Assembly: GCF_024166365.1 (NCBI RefSeq)
Contig: NC_064825.1
Location: 106,344,480-106,408,479 of the forward strand
Reading direction: 5' to 3'
DNA: 64,000 nt
Source: Elephas maximus indicus
Lineage: Eukaryota; Chordata; Mammalia; Proboscidea; Elephantidae
The position numbers and the translations under genes were made by a program. The notes below the pieces were generated by a model. The model was not told the DNA's origin. It saw nothing but the letters and a program-made list of their open reading frames with translations, and did not search any database. Shown here in pieces: positions 23,541-34,716 of the stretch; position 1 is the first letter of the stretch, and each line of letters begins with the position of its first letter.

Positions 23541-23935
23541 ATGACTAGCTGATTTCACTCAAAGAGGCTGTAGTGGCAAGGAACACAAAAACATAGATTC
23601 TGAATTTTTTTAAAACAAAACATGTTCCATCTGGAAGACTAAAAAAAATCAGTTCCTCAACTCTCTCAGAGTTGCAAAGTCAGAAAACATAAAGTACCAG
23701 ATGTCAATGAGAAAAACACTACAAACACTAGGCTTGAGAAGAAAGAAAGCTATGACAGCAGCTACCACGTATTATTAAGTGGGTTCAAGGGGTTAGGAAT
23801 TTTGTGTACATTCTGTACATAATCTACAGAGCACCCTGAAAACTAAATAGTTTAGCATTCTTTTACAGATGAGAGAAAGAACTGAGGTCCAGCTAGATAT
23901 AAAACTTGACCAAGGTCACACAGATAGTTACTAGC

Positions 23936-24456
23936 TGTCTTAGTCATCTAGTGCTGCTTATAACAGAAATACCACAGGTAGAGGGCTTTAACGAAGAGAA
24001 ATTTATTTCCTCGTGGTAAAGTAGGGTAAAAGTCCGAATTCAGGGCAATGGCTCCAAGGGTAGGCTTTCTGTCTCTGTTGGCTCTGGAGGAAGGTCTTTG
24101 TCCTCAATCTTCCCCTGGTCTAGGAGTTTTCAAGCCAGGGACCCTGGGGGTCCAAAGGATGCACTCTGCTCCCAATACTGCTTTCTTGGTGGTATGAGAT
24201 CCCCAAATCTCTGCTTGCTTTGCCTCTTATGTCTTGTAAGGCAAAATGTGGTGCAGACCAAACCCCAGGGAAGCTCTCTTTACATTGGATCAAGGACGTG
24301 ACCTGAGCAAGAGTGTTACATCCCACCCTAATCCTTTTAACCACAGTCAGGGATTATGATTTATAACACACAGGAAAAGCACAAAATGGATGACAACCAC
24401 ACATGGCCTAACCAAGTAGACACACATTTTGGGGGGACACAAATCAAACCATTACA
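23936..24456 (-). mobile_element. MaLR-like solo LTR with 5-bp target duplication
   Basis: Fossil solo LTR of 521 bp, bounded by tgtcttagtcatct on the left and caaaccattaca on the right, reading on the minus strand. CTAGC at 23,931-23,935 and 24,457-24,461 is the target duplication. The paralogous site near 11,680 is uninterrupted, so insertion followed the segmental duplication. Confidence 0.92.
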
Positions 24457-24664
24457 CTAGCAAAGCAAGGATTCATCCCAGATTTCTTTGATTCCACAGT
24501 CTAAACTATTTCTGCTTGATCATATTGTAATTCCATTGTGCCATGTTATTATTCTGGAGCCACCAGCCTCTAGAAATAATGTAAAATAACATCCTCACAT
24601 ATTTGAGTTATTTTTTAAAGTCATCCAGCTTAAATAGGCCATGAAATTATTAAACTATATATAC

Positions 24665-24760
24665 ACATAAATATATATATATTGAAAATGGCTTGTAGAG
24701 AAAAATAAGTTTTAAAATAATTTATGTCCCTCAGTGAGAGAATATATATGTATATGCATA

Positions 24761-24808
<48 letters not shown>

Positions 24809-24820
24809 TATATCTCATAC
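24665..24820. repeat. TA/TG microsatellite
   Basis: Long alternating ta and tg tract with a core around 24,745-24,812. Confidence 0.9.
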
Positions 24821-24895
24821 CAAAGTAGCATATAACCAAATGCTGGTCGAAAGCTAATTTTCTCTCTCTTTAATAATTTCTCTGATTTTTAAATT

Positions 24896-25005
24896 TGTTG
24901 TTTTTAGGTGCCATTGAGTGGGTTCTGACTCATTGTGACCTACTATGCAACAGAACGAAAAACTACCCAGTCCTGCACCATTCTCACAATCTCTTTTTTT
25001 TTTTT
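24896..25005 (-). mobile_element. RTE 3' end fragment, antisense
   Basis: 'tttttaggtgccattgagtg', 'gcaacagaacgaaaaactac' and 'agtcctgcaccattctcac', followed by a T-run. Confidence 0.85.
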
Positions 25006-25785
25006 TAAAGAAAATATAGCCTTAATTCTACTACTCCTATTCTGATTATCATCCATAAAGCAAATTTCTGATTTAAACCTCTATTGACCTAAATATGTAG
25101 GGAGTGCTTTCTGTTTTCTTTGCTATGTTCTTCGGAAACATTCAATTTTTAATACAAGTCTGAATTAACCAGAATCACCTAAAACAAATTTACTTTTAAA
25201 ACTAGGCGTATACTCTAGTTGGAGATTAAAGGCTCAATCTTCTAAAATATTTTGTAAGTGATAAAATTTTTTCCTCTTACCTGTGGAACTGAATTTCTCA
25301 CTCAATTAAAGTATGCCGTGATTGTGTTTGGATTTTTATACCAGTTTCTTGAGCTCTTCTTTTAGCCCATAGGGGATTAACCAAGGAGAGAGAATGCTAA
25401 CTCTCTTTGGACATAAAAATAACAAGCTATTTTTTTTTTTTTCCTGCAATAACAAGAGAATGGCTCTGTAACAACGAAATACTTGATAAAAATGATTAAA
25501 TGAATTTCTTGGGCCTCTGGAGAACTGATCCCTTAGCAGAAAAGTTTATGGCATAGGACTGGAAAATAAATCCAGTGACACAGGACATAGCCTTAGCTCC
25601 GATGCTAATCAACTATGTGTCATTGGTTAATAAATTAAACTTCCTGTAATCCAGTTTCTTCCTTCTTGGGAATATAGTCTGCTTAATTCTCTCAAAATCT
25701 TGTAAACCTATGTATTATTAAATAATACAAAACCATAACATATGTCAGACTTTGTTCAATACAAATAATTTCTCATCTGAATTAT

Positions 25786-25868
25786 ATGTGGGGCAGTTCT
25801 ACTCTGTCCTATAGGGGCGCTATGAGTTGGAATCGATTCGACGGCACTGGGTTGTCTGGGTTAGATTT
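25786..25868 (+). mobile_element. AfroSINE 3' half
   Basis: 'ggggcagttctactctgtcc', 'cgctatgagttggaatcgat', 'cgacggcactgggttg'. 5'-truncated, with sequence close to the family pattern. Confidence 0.85.
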
Positions 25869-26114
25869 TTTGTTCTATGAGTGATACATATAAGCTCAGC
25901 GAAAGCTTAATACAAGAGATAAAACATTAATACACATGTTTATACAATAAACAAATGGATAGAAAGCTATAAAATGAGAGACAAGGTTTTATACAAATAG
26001 CTGTTAATATTCTAAGTGGTAGAATGTTAGAATATCAGATATTGGCCAGAATGAAAGGTCAAATTTTTGAGATGTGTAGGGTCTTTTCTTGTCTTTGAAA
26101 TCTCGGATACTAAT

Positions 26115-26790
26115 CTATAGATCAGAAGCAATGTTGTGCGGAATCTAGTCATGGTGGGTTTAGGGATTCTGTACTTCCATGTATAGTGTTTTTGGCAGAA
26201 GTACTGTGTATAGGAAAAGCAAACCCATATTCAAACTATGTATCTAGTCCAGTAAGGAAAACACTGTCTTTTCCATGATGGGAGCTGTCCAATGTAATCA
26301 ATAGGCCATCAGGTAGCTAGCTGGCTCAATGGGATGGCATCATTTAGATACTCAATGTTGGTTTCTGCTGCTTGTAGATTGTCCTCTCAACAGTAGCCCT
26401 AGGCAGTTTGACTTGGATGTGTGAAAGTTCTTGTCACTGAACTCTTGTATTACATCCATGACTGCAGCCATGAACACTCGGTCCATGAGCCCATTGGGAA
26501 ATGACAGGAGTGGCTGGGGAAAGAAGCTGAAGGGTGTCCACAGAACAGGTCATCCTATTAACTTCACTACTAAAACCCTCCTTTCCTGAGGTCACTCAGT
26601 GGTGAGTATTCACAGGGAACAAAAATATCTTCACATTTTTTTGCCAATTCAGAAGAGATATCCACATTTCTCTTCCCTATTTTTTTTACCAATTTTCCAA
26701 TTATGTTCCTTCCAAAACCCTGATCATGCAACCAAATCATTGGCCACATATCAATTGCAACACTGTCCATTTTTTTTTTATAAGCAAAAA
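26115..26790 (-). mobile_element. ERVL pol fossil (RNase H / integrase region)
   Basis: Minus-strand translation has MDSVAIDMWPMIWLHDQG and ISSELAKKCEDIFV, then, further along, SPATPVISQWAHG and KQQKPTLS. These resemble the end of RNase H and start of integrase of mammalian ERVL as I recall it. It is an isolated pol piece without LTRs nearby, broken in several places and old. Confidence 0.65.
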
Positions 26791-28534
26791 AAAAAACCCT
26801 GGTTCCTATAAGTGGTGAATATTTCTGTGTTTGTATTAAAAATCAATAACCCTGACTTTAAAAACAGCTAAAACATAAATTAATCTTCTCTTCAGAGCAG
26901 GAGTTACTTTCACAGAGTAGACAGTGGCAAGAGGATAGCATGAGAGAGGCTTTGCAGGTACTGAGTCCCATAGATCTATAGGTCTTATCTTCCTAAGTGA
27001 TACTTTGCACTTTAGAAAGTATATGTTGCTGTAACCGTCCTTTCTGAAACCTCCGTCTTGTAGAATGCCCCCTCCCTTATTTGAAACTTTCCTTCCCAGT
27101 CTCCCTGCTCAACTTAAATTCTCCTCTCAGGCATTTTTCCTCCCAGTGAAGCCTTGTCTTTTTGGAAGAAAGTGCGTAATGCTTATTTCTGAGATCTTCA
27201 ATGACCCAGAGCACCATCTGAGTCTCCCAAGATCCTCTTGTGATTCCTTGCTGTGGGTTTAGGTGAGGAGAGAGGAGTAGTCATCAACCTGCAAGTGGAA
27301 GCCAGAAGGTTTTTCCCATTTTTCCTGGTTGATATTGCTGAGATTTCCATACAGCAAATTGCTCTCTCCTTTCTGAGGCTGGTTATGAAGTTTGCAGGGT
27401 TAATACTAGGTCTTGTTAATACTTCTCTTTGCCATTTACACTGTACCTGCTGCCATGGGAGCCTTGATGCCTTAAAATACTTATGCTGGGGTTAATGGAG
27501 GCCTTTTGTGGTTTAATTTTGTCAAAATCATCCTTTTTGTTCTTTCACTTTCCTCTTTGCTTGTGCTTGTTTGTTGTTTGTAGGAGACTTTTTAAGGAAG
27601 TGCTTTAGGGGAGATTCATAGTTAACTAATAAAAAATTTCTTTAATTACCTTCTGCTTACAAAAATTTATTTTTAGTATTTTAATTTTTTTGGCTCTTTC
27701 ATAATAAAGAGTTTACTGAAATGCCATAAGCTCTATTTTCTATGCACCCTTTAAATGTGAAAATTGACAAGAATTCTCAAAGTCATGTTGCATCACTTCA
27801 TTCAGATTTTGTTTCCTGTGTCACCTCATCATAGAGGTTCATACCACACCCTCTGTAAAATATATCTGATCCCCTCAATGCCTTACTTTATCCCTTGTCT
27901 TGGCTTTGCTTCTCTTTAGACTGGTTATTACATCTGCTATTGTTTATTTGTTGTTTCCTTGCCACATAGTAATGTCTCAAAAAGACTTTTGAATAAACAC
28001 ATGAAAGGTTATTCAAGTTATGCCAGACTTCAAGTTTCACAAGATCTGTTGCTCTCAACCTGGCTTCCCATTAGAAGCATCTGGAAAACTGTAGAAAATT
28101 ACACATGCTGTTGGTCCTTGCTTGTCTATCAGTGTTACACTTTTTTTAGGTCCTACTCATGGGCACATGTGAGTATGCATGTGCATATGAGCATGGGTTT
28201 AGTGTGTGCTTGAATGTGTGTGTGATACAATAATGAAAGAAATTATGAGTTTTTAATAAGAAATTTCTTTGATTTCCTTCTGCTTCCTTTTTCTTGGATT
28301 CATCTTTTTTTATAGTATTTTTTGTTTTGTTTTGTTTTGTTTACTCTTTCACTATAAAGGATTTACACAAATGTCGTAATCTCTATTGTCTGTGCTATTA
28401 CTATTTCATCTGAGAAAACTACAGATTAGAATTTGTCATTCAGGATTCACAAAATACATGACTTATAAGGTACTCCAGGTCATTAAACATTTGATACCTT
28501 CTTCAATAGCAGTGTTTTTGTTTGTTTGTTTGCT
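26791..28534. other. Unassigned stretch with a local duplication
   Basis: No gene or named repeat recognised. Short open frames at 27,065-27,495 have no family resemblance I know. Segments 27,625-27,745 and 28,245-28,400 resemble each other ('aaatttctttaattaccttc' versus 'aaatttctttgatttccttc'). Confidence 0.4.
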
Positions 28535-29766
28535 TTCTCTATAAAGCTAGACATTTTTGTGCATTTCTTATCACTTGACTGAGACGCCTTTAAAGAAACT
28601 CAAAATCTATGCCTTGTTTACTTCAAACACATTTTAATTTCAGCAATGTAGAAATATCATGAATATGGATGTCTGTAAACCCTTGCGCTATATTCTGGAA
28701 TTGATATATCACAGTTTTACTTATTATACTTTACTATATTTACAGGTTTTTTGCAATATAAAATGGGTTGTATTGCCAGTATGAGGGTCTCAGAGAAGCT
28801 AAGTGCTCACCCAGCATCAGAGCTATGATATAAGATTATGTCTAATATCTGACAATTTATTATCTAATGTTAAAACATAATTTTCCCCTAAGCCATCATT
28901 TTAAATCAGACTCCAAAAAACTTTATTTAGTCAACAAAAGTCAAGATTTGGTATATTACTCAAGAACTATTTACTTCCTTATCATTGAGTAAATCATTAC
29001 GTTGGTATTTTGAGCCAAAAGATAATTGGGGAATATTCCCCTCTGGGAATCTCCTGTGGGTTTCATTAACAGCTGAGTAAGTGAATATAAAAGATTTAAA
29101 TAAAACATGTTCATGATATATCTAAACCTGCACTTGCTATTCTTCAGGTAAGAGAACATATCAGATTATTTGCAGAATATTTAGGAGACATAACCTAGAC
29201 TATCCAGGTAGACTAGGCTGTGAAGTCCCCAGTACTGAAAACTTTATTTCTTCCCTATTCCATTGGTGATTATTATATATCTGTCAAAATCTGATTTTTT
29301 TCAGATTTCTACCCAATAATTTAAAACCCATACTTCCTAGAAAAGAACAGAGAAAATATGAAAGATATGCTTATAGAGGTAAATAATAGACTCCAAATTG
29401 AATGTACACTTTAATTTTCCTGATGGAAGAAAGCCATACACTTCATATAAGAACAATGAGAAGAAAGGTCTAAATTTAATATGTCAATAGAAAACAAAAA
29501 TATTTGAACTATTCATCTGCCTGCAGGGTTATATTTGGATATAAATAATGAGGGGGAAATAAATAATTGACATTTATTTTACTAGCTTTACAACTTTTTT
29601 TTTTTTTTTACAACTAGATGTCACATCAGATTATTACTTCATAATATTTCTCTGTTATTGATTACTTGAAAGATACCCAAACACTACAATGGTGTTTGGT
29701 TTTATTTATCATGGGGGGAAGGGACAGTTGCAGAATTAAGCCATCGTGTAATAGGAGGCAGTATAG

Positions 29767-29931
29767 AACCAAAACCAAATCCATTGCCAGTGAGTAAATT
29801 TGGACTCATAGTGACCCTTTATGACAGAGTAGAATTGCCCGATAGGGTTTCAAAAGAGTGGCTGGTGGATTCTAACTGATGACCTTTTGGTTAGCCGCCA
29901 AAGTCTATAACCACTTCCCCAATAGGGTTCC
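29767..29931 (-). mobile_element. AfroSINE-type SINE, antisense (shared by duplication)
   Basis: 'aaccaaaaccaaatccattg', 'gttagccgccaaagtctata', ending 'ccaatagggttcc'. Present at the same place in the paralogue (58,118-58,283), so older than duplication 2. Confidence 0.88.
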
Positions 29932-29944
29932 AAGAGGCAGTAGA

Positions 29945-30110
29945 AAAGGATGGAAGATATGTACACTTTGGGATCAGGGAGAGCTGGGGTTGAATCTTGG
30001 TTCTGGTACTTATAAGTTGTGAAGATTGCTATAAATACATCAAAGAGTATTGTGCAGAAAATTTCTTTCTCATACCAAGTGCTCAACAAAACAAATGATA
30101 GCTGTTATTA
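29945..30110 (+). repeat. MIR remnant
   Basis: 'cactttgggatcagggagag', 'ctggggttgaatcttggttc' and 'ctggtacttataagttgtga' follow the MIR consensus order. Paralogue at 58,290-58,460. Confidence 0.75.
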
Positions 30111-32509
30111 TTTCTTTCCTTTGCATTATAAGTGTTTCAATGTTGGGCCCAAGATAACTACAGTTATCTTCTTTATCTTAAAATGATATTTATGGAAGTG
30201 ACTTTACATTAATTTCTTAAAATTGAGCCTATTAAATTCGTCAATAATCATAATCACTTTCTCTTTACGACTTTGACCCCTTTCCAAATGTGCTAACATA
30301 GACAGTCATACTCAGTATAACTTTTCTTTTGACATATAGCAGAAAAGCTAGTTTCCAGAGAAATTTAACTCAAGTGCTTAATATTTCTTCTCTTTTTTTT
30401 TTTTTAACATTTTCTTTATAGAAAGCCAAATTAAGACCACTGTTACATGATGAATCTAGTTGTTGTAACCTGTGTAACTTTTATTCTTACCACTGGATCA
30501 CACAATTCACAAAACTCCTACTCTCTAAAAAATAAGCTTATGTTATGTTTATGAAATCTTATTAACAGAAATTATACCATTTTTTCATATGCAAAGGCAG
30601 AAGAATATGATTAAATCCACCTTTAGAGGACTTTTTCATCATAATATGATTCATTTGGTTTGATCTTGACAAAATAATGTTTGAGTGTATGTTAGTATTA
30701 CGTGTACTTAATTCTCGGAGTGCATACATTTTTCAATGTTTTCATTAAAATGTGAATTTTGTGACCCAAATTTAATTTTTAAAATAAATACATCTGATGA
30801 CAAAATTTCAATTATATTTATCTGTTTCATTTAAAACCAAAAATTGAAATATTTAAAGAAAATTGCATGTGTGTGTGTTTGTGTGTGTATACACACCCAA
30901 ATTGCGTCTGAATAGGTTGGTCATTAAACTTTTTTTGCCAGTTTAAAGAAGACTAAACTTCAGAGAGAAAATTTAACATCACACACATTTTCTAATCACC
31001 AAACTGAGTGATGAGCAGGTATTTTCAGATTCTAAATCCTGTGTTATTTACCTTGTACTTTTATTGTGAGTTCAGGCACACTGTTGAACTGACGTCAGGG
31101 GTTGTATTAGAAATCACCTTTTTCCTCAGGCTCATAATAATATTTTAAAAAATATAATGCATTGATTTTGATTTTATTCATCATTCATCAGTGTTTGTAT
31201 TTGATATCTATTGATTATTTTTATCTTATTTACCTAAATATTTTTGCCTCATTATCCCTTTATTAACACCCATGTTCACCTCTACCCCCATATATGAGAT
31301 TTCTCAAACTAAGAAATGTATTTAGGAATTTCTCAATTAGGTAGTGAAAGAGTTTTTTAATAAAATGACATATTTATAAACATTTTATGGTGCTGTAGTC
31401 ACTGATACCTATTAGGATAATTAAAATAAATGGGTTAGGTCTTCTAATATGCTTTGTCTTAATTTTTTACTTCCAGGAAAGAGAATTCAATCTAAGATAT
31501 ATTGTCGTTGCTGTCAAATTACTGGAGTATTTTTTTTTCCTCTAACTTTGTTCTTTATAAAATTCCTAAGGAAATATTTTCTCTAAATACTGGCAATTTT
31601 CCTAGATAATTCTGACATTATTTTTTCAAGGATATTGTAGATATTTGGATTTTTTCTCCTTTAATCACTCTAATCTAAATGGTTCTATCTCTTATTGAGA
31701 GATCCTTATCAATGTATTAAAACTGGAGCTAGACTTAGATTATGAATTTAAATATTTCATAGGTTATAATTTGTAGCAGATTGTGTATCCATAAAACTGA
31801 TACAAAATTCCTAATCAGTAAATTACAGTAATTTAAGATGAAGTTTGGAGAGAATATCTAAAAAGAAAAATTATAATAAAATAATTTTTTAATTTTTAAT
31901 ATATATCCTCTAACCAGATAACTCTTTGACTCTTATTTGTTTAGCCAAGGGGTTATCTAGAAAATAGATAATTATTTTTAATACCTAGGTAATAGTTACT
32001 TAGCTATTATTTCACTGAGTCCACAATCATCAACACACAAACAGGTGTAAAACCTTGAAAGAAATTATCTTGGAAGAAAATACTTTGAAATCATGAGTGT
32101 CATGATTTCTTCTTGTGTTTTTTTTTTTTTTTTAACTCTTCATTAATTTCTTTCATTTTCATCATAAATATTAGAGGGAGTAGAAAAACATATAGATTGT
32201 CAAAAATACAAATAGTCAAGCATGTAGCCAAAAAAGGGCAATGCAATATACTGAATCTAAGAAAGATGTTTCAATGAAACATAAGCTGTCATATACTTTT
32301 TTAATTCAGTCACAGTGAATCTTTCCCCCAAAACCATCTTGATAAATCCTGTTCTGCGAAACCCAAGGATGGCTACTGAAACTGGAGAATATTCAGAGAG
32401 TAGCTCATTAAATGTTATGATACCGGCAAGTGCTACTCTATAGGATGAACATGATTCAACACATTTCATATTTTTAATTATTTTAAAGATTACATTTCAC
32501 TCTTTCTCT
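30111..32509. other. Unassigned AT-rich stretch upstream of the intact OR5T
   Basis: Shared with 58,461-60,580. Contains T-runs and a short GT tract near 30,868. A minus-strand open frame at 32,257-32,469 also exists in the paralogue but shows no sign of constraint. Confidence 0.4.
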
Positions 32510-32660
32510 CTTTCAATTTCTATCCCAACCTTGTGAGGTAAACATTAATATCATTTTACAGGTAAGAAGATAGTAGCAAATACTTTTAGACAATTGCCGA
32601 AAGAGCTAGAACTCTGATGTTCTACTCTAATGCTCTGTCCTTTCATAAACTGTCTCATGT
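32510..32660 (-). repeat. MIR remnant, antisense
   Basis: 'ccttgtgaggtaaacattaa', 'tcattttacaggtaagaaga' and 'agagctagaactctgatg' follow reverse MIR. Paralogue at 60,580-60,715. Confidence 0.7.
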
Positions 32661-33054
32661 GCTTGCATGTGAGAAGGAAATTTTCTTGAATAAATAACTG
32701 TCTAGTAAATAACCCAGTTAACCCACTTATTTACAAAATGACACGATTTTAACAAATGTGTTTTAATAAATAACAGAATTTAATAAATAAATGAATTAGT
32801 CCAATTAATTTGGGAAGGGCACAGTTTTAGTAACGACTAAATGTCTTTTCCATTTGATTCTGCAGAGCTCTAGGGGTACTCACTCTATATTCATTGTCTT
32901 ATTTCCTTAGGAGTCACTGCTGGGAAATCATGCACGTCAGAAAAATCAATATAAAGACAAATTTGACATTTCTTTGAGTCACAATATTGTGCATTCCTGT
33001 CATAGAAATACGAATTATGACTTCATGAATATTTTTGTTTCATGAAGTGTCAAC
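32661..33054. other. Upstream region of the intact OR5T
   Basis: Shared with 60,716-61,120 of the frameshifted paralogue. Probably holds the 5' intron end or promoter of the receptor, but I can point to no specific site. Confidence 0.35.
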
Positions 33055-33999
33055 ATGAAAAATGACACAGAAGTCACCACATTTGTATTGAAGGGCTTCA
33101 CAGACAATCGTGAACTTCAGGTCATCTTATATTTTCTATTTCTAATAATCTACCTCTTTACTTTGATGGGAAATTTAGGACTGGTTGTATTGGTCATTGG
33201 GGAGTCCTGGCTCCACAACCCCATGTATTATTTCCTGAGTGTGTTATCTTTCCTGGATGCTTGCTATTCCTCAGTAATTACCCCAAATATGTTAGTGGAA
33301 TTGATGTCAAAGAATAAAGACATTTCATTCCTTGGATGTGCAACACAAATGTTTTTCTGCACTATTTTTGGGACCACAGAATGCTTTCTCTTGGCAGCAA
33401 TGGCTTATGATCGGTATGTAGCAATCTACAACCCACTTCTCTATTCAGTTAATACGTCACCCAGAGTCTATGTGTCACTCATCACTTCTTCATATGTTGG
33501 TGGTATCTTGCATGCTTCTTTGCACACAGTGGCAACTTTTAGCCTCTCCTTCTGTGCATCCAATGAAATCAGACATGTCTTTTGTGATATCCCTCCAGTC
33601 CTTGCTATCTCCTGTTCTGACACTCACATCAACCAGCTTCTACTCTTCTACGTTGTGGGTTTTATTGAGATATTCACCATCCTGATTGTCCTGATCTCCT
33701 ACGGTTTCATTTTGTTGGCCATTCTGAGAATGCATTCTGCTGAAGGAAGGCGAAAAGTGTTTTCCACTTGTGGCTCTCACCTAACTGGAGTGTCAATTTT
33801 TCATGGAACAATCCTTTTCATGTACGTCAGACCAAGTTCCAGCTATACTTTGGATCATGACATGATAATGTCAATATTTTACAGTGTTATGATTCCCATG
33901 CTGAATCCCATTATCTACAGTTTGAGGAACAAAGATGTAAAAGAAGCAATAAAGAAAGTGTTTGGGAGAAATTGGCTTATCAATAAAGTATGTTTTTAG
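33055..33999 (+). CDS. OR5T2-like: Olfactory receptor, OR5T2-like, intact (314 aa)
   Basis: Odorant-binding class II GPCR of the ciliary membrane, expected to signal through Golf and adenylate cyclase (family knowledge). The open frame has the full OR length. Visible motifs: N-glycosylation sequon NDT at residues 3-5, GN of TM1 at 39-40, LHNPMYYFL at 53-61, C95 and C177 for the extracellular disulfide, [12 protein letters not shown] at 116-127, SYGF in TM5 at 215-218, [10 protein letters not shown] at 234-243 and [12 protein letters not shown] at 281-292. The start is fixed by an in-frame TGA 12 bases upstream. An AATAAA lies at 34121, about 120 bases past the stop, and is kept in the paralogue at 61 kb. 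The sequence agrees with remembered human OR5T2 over its whole length. It is the only OR here with an undamaged full-length frame. The OR5T family call is confident; one-to-one orthology with OR5T2 is inferred. Confidence 0.93.
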   Translation: MKNDTEVTTFVLKGFTDNRELQVILYFLFLIIYLFTLMGNLGLVVLVIGESWLHNPMYYFLSVLSFLDACYSSVITPNMLVELMSKNKDISFLGCATQMFFCTIFGTTECFLLAAMAYDRYVAIYNPLLYSVNTSPRVYVSLITSSYVGGILHASLHTVATFSLSFCASNEIRHVFCDIPPVLAISCSDTHINQLLLFYVVGFIEIFTILIVLISYGFILLAILRMHSAEGRRKVFSTCGSHLTGVSIFHGTILFMYVRPSSSYTLDHDMIMSIFYSVMIPMLNPIIYSLRNKDVKEAIKKVFGRNWLINKVCF

Positions 34000-34120
34000 C
34001 ACTAAATATGAAAAAAAAGTCAGGAGTCATGGAATATGCCTCCATGTGAAGAAGATATGACATAGATGGAATTTTTGTTTCAGTTTATTAGTGTCTTTCT
34101 ATTCTTCTTCTAAATTTTGA

Positions 34121-34126
34121 AATAAA
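34121..34126 (+). promoter_or_regulatory. Candidate polyadenylation signal of OR5T
   Basis: AATAAA about 120 bases after the stop codon. It is kept at 62,185-62,190 in the paralogue, in an otherwise similar 3' flank. Confidence 0.5.
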
Positions 34127-34231
34127 AATCATAGCGAACCCTCATCCTAGGCTATTTTATCACATACTGAAAAGCTATGCCATCAATTTGCTTCTATGTT
34201 CATACTGATTTACATGTATACGTGCAGGTGT

Positions 34232-34275
34232 GCATGGGTATATATATATATGTATATATATATACACACACGTGT
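34232..34275. repeat. TA/CA microsatellite
   Basis: 'tatatatatatgtatatata' followed by 'cacacacg'. Paralogous tracts lie at about 62,300-62,365. Confidence 0.9.
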
Positions 34276-34365
34276 ATAAATTCTTGTTTTAAAGTATTGT
34301 ATATTTTTTCTCTTGCTTATAAATATCTATTGGGAAATGGAAAAAATATATATACTTATTTAGCA

Positions 34366-34610
34366 TGTTGTCATTGTCGTTAGTTGCCATTGAGTCAGAT
34401 CCCACTCATAGCGACTACATGTGCAACAGAATGAAACATTGCCTGGTTGTGCATCATTCTCACAATCGATGCTATGCTTGAACCCATTGTTGCAGCCACT
34501 GTGTTAATCCACCTTGTTGAGAGTCTGCCTCTTTTTCACTGACCCTCTACTAAGCATAATGTCCTTCTTCAGGGACTGATCCCTCCTAATAACGTGTTCT
34601 AAGTATGTCT
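34366..34610 (-). mobile_element. RTE LINE 3' end, antisense
   Basis: 'tgttgtcattgtcgttagttgcc'-type start, then 'gcaacagaatgaaacattgc' and 'ctgatccctcctaataacgt'. Ends at the OR8J splinter. Paralogue at 62,462-62,712. Confidence 0.88.
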
Positions 34611-34620
34611 ATCAAAGACC

Positions 34621-34716
34621 ATTCATGCTGGCCATAATGACCTAGGATGGTTACGAGGACATCTGCAACCCCTGGCTTTACATGATTGTGGTATCTCTAC
34701 AGATCTGTCTTCGGCT
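34621..34716 (+). pseudogene. OR8J-like splinter (TM3/IL2 region)
   Basis: About 96 bases align with 50,987-51,084 of the OR8J-like copy, the segment coding for [22 protein letters not shown]. It is heavily decayed. It is trapped between two antisense RTE pieces (34,366-34,610 and 34,717-36,440) and with 36,446-36,683 forms one receptor relic split by RTE insertion. About 100 codons between the two splinters are missing. Confidence 0.7.

Larger units (their letters stand above)
19395..26115. repeat. Segmental duplication 1, copy b (OR5T pseudogene 2 block)
   Basis: Colinear with 4,695-13,005, same orientation. Private insertions are SINEs at about 21,080, 22,796 and 23,312, a 3' half-SINE at 25,786 and an LTR at 23,936-24,456. 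Between the listed repeats there are only short AT-rich, unassigned stretches. Confidence 0.85.

Noticed and set aside
24630-24839. Minus-strand frame rich in Ile and Tyr
   Set aside because: Translation of a TA/TG microsatellite.
27065-27495. Two adjoining plus-strand frames in the unassigned stretch
   Set aside because: No recognisable motif, codon pattern or splice signals; too short to claim as a gene.
32257-32469. Minus-strand open frame (70 aa) that is also open in the paralogue (60,321-60,563, 80 aa) with shared words such as NELLSEYSP/SELLSEYSP and MTAYVSLKHLS
   Set aside because: Protein differences (about 20 percent over the shared part) are larger than nucleotide differences (about 12 percent by eye), as expected without constraint. 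No family is recognised and there is no promoter or splice context.
33470-33685. 71-aa frame inside the OR5T gene with near-identical counterparts in other copies
   Set aside because: It is an alternate-frame shadow of conserved OR codons.
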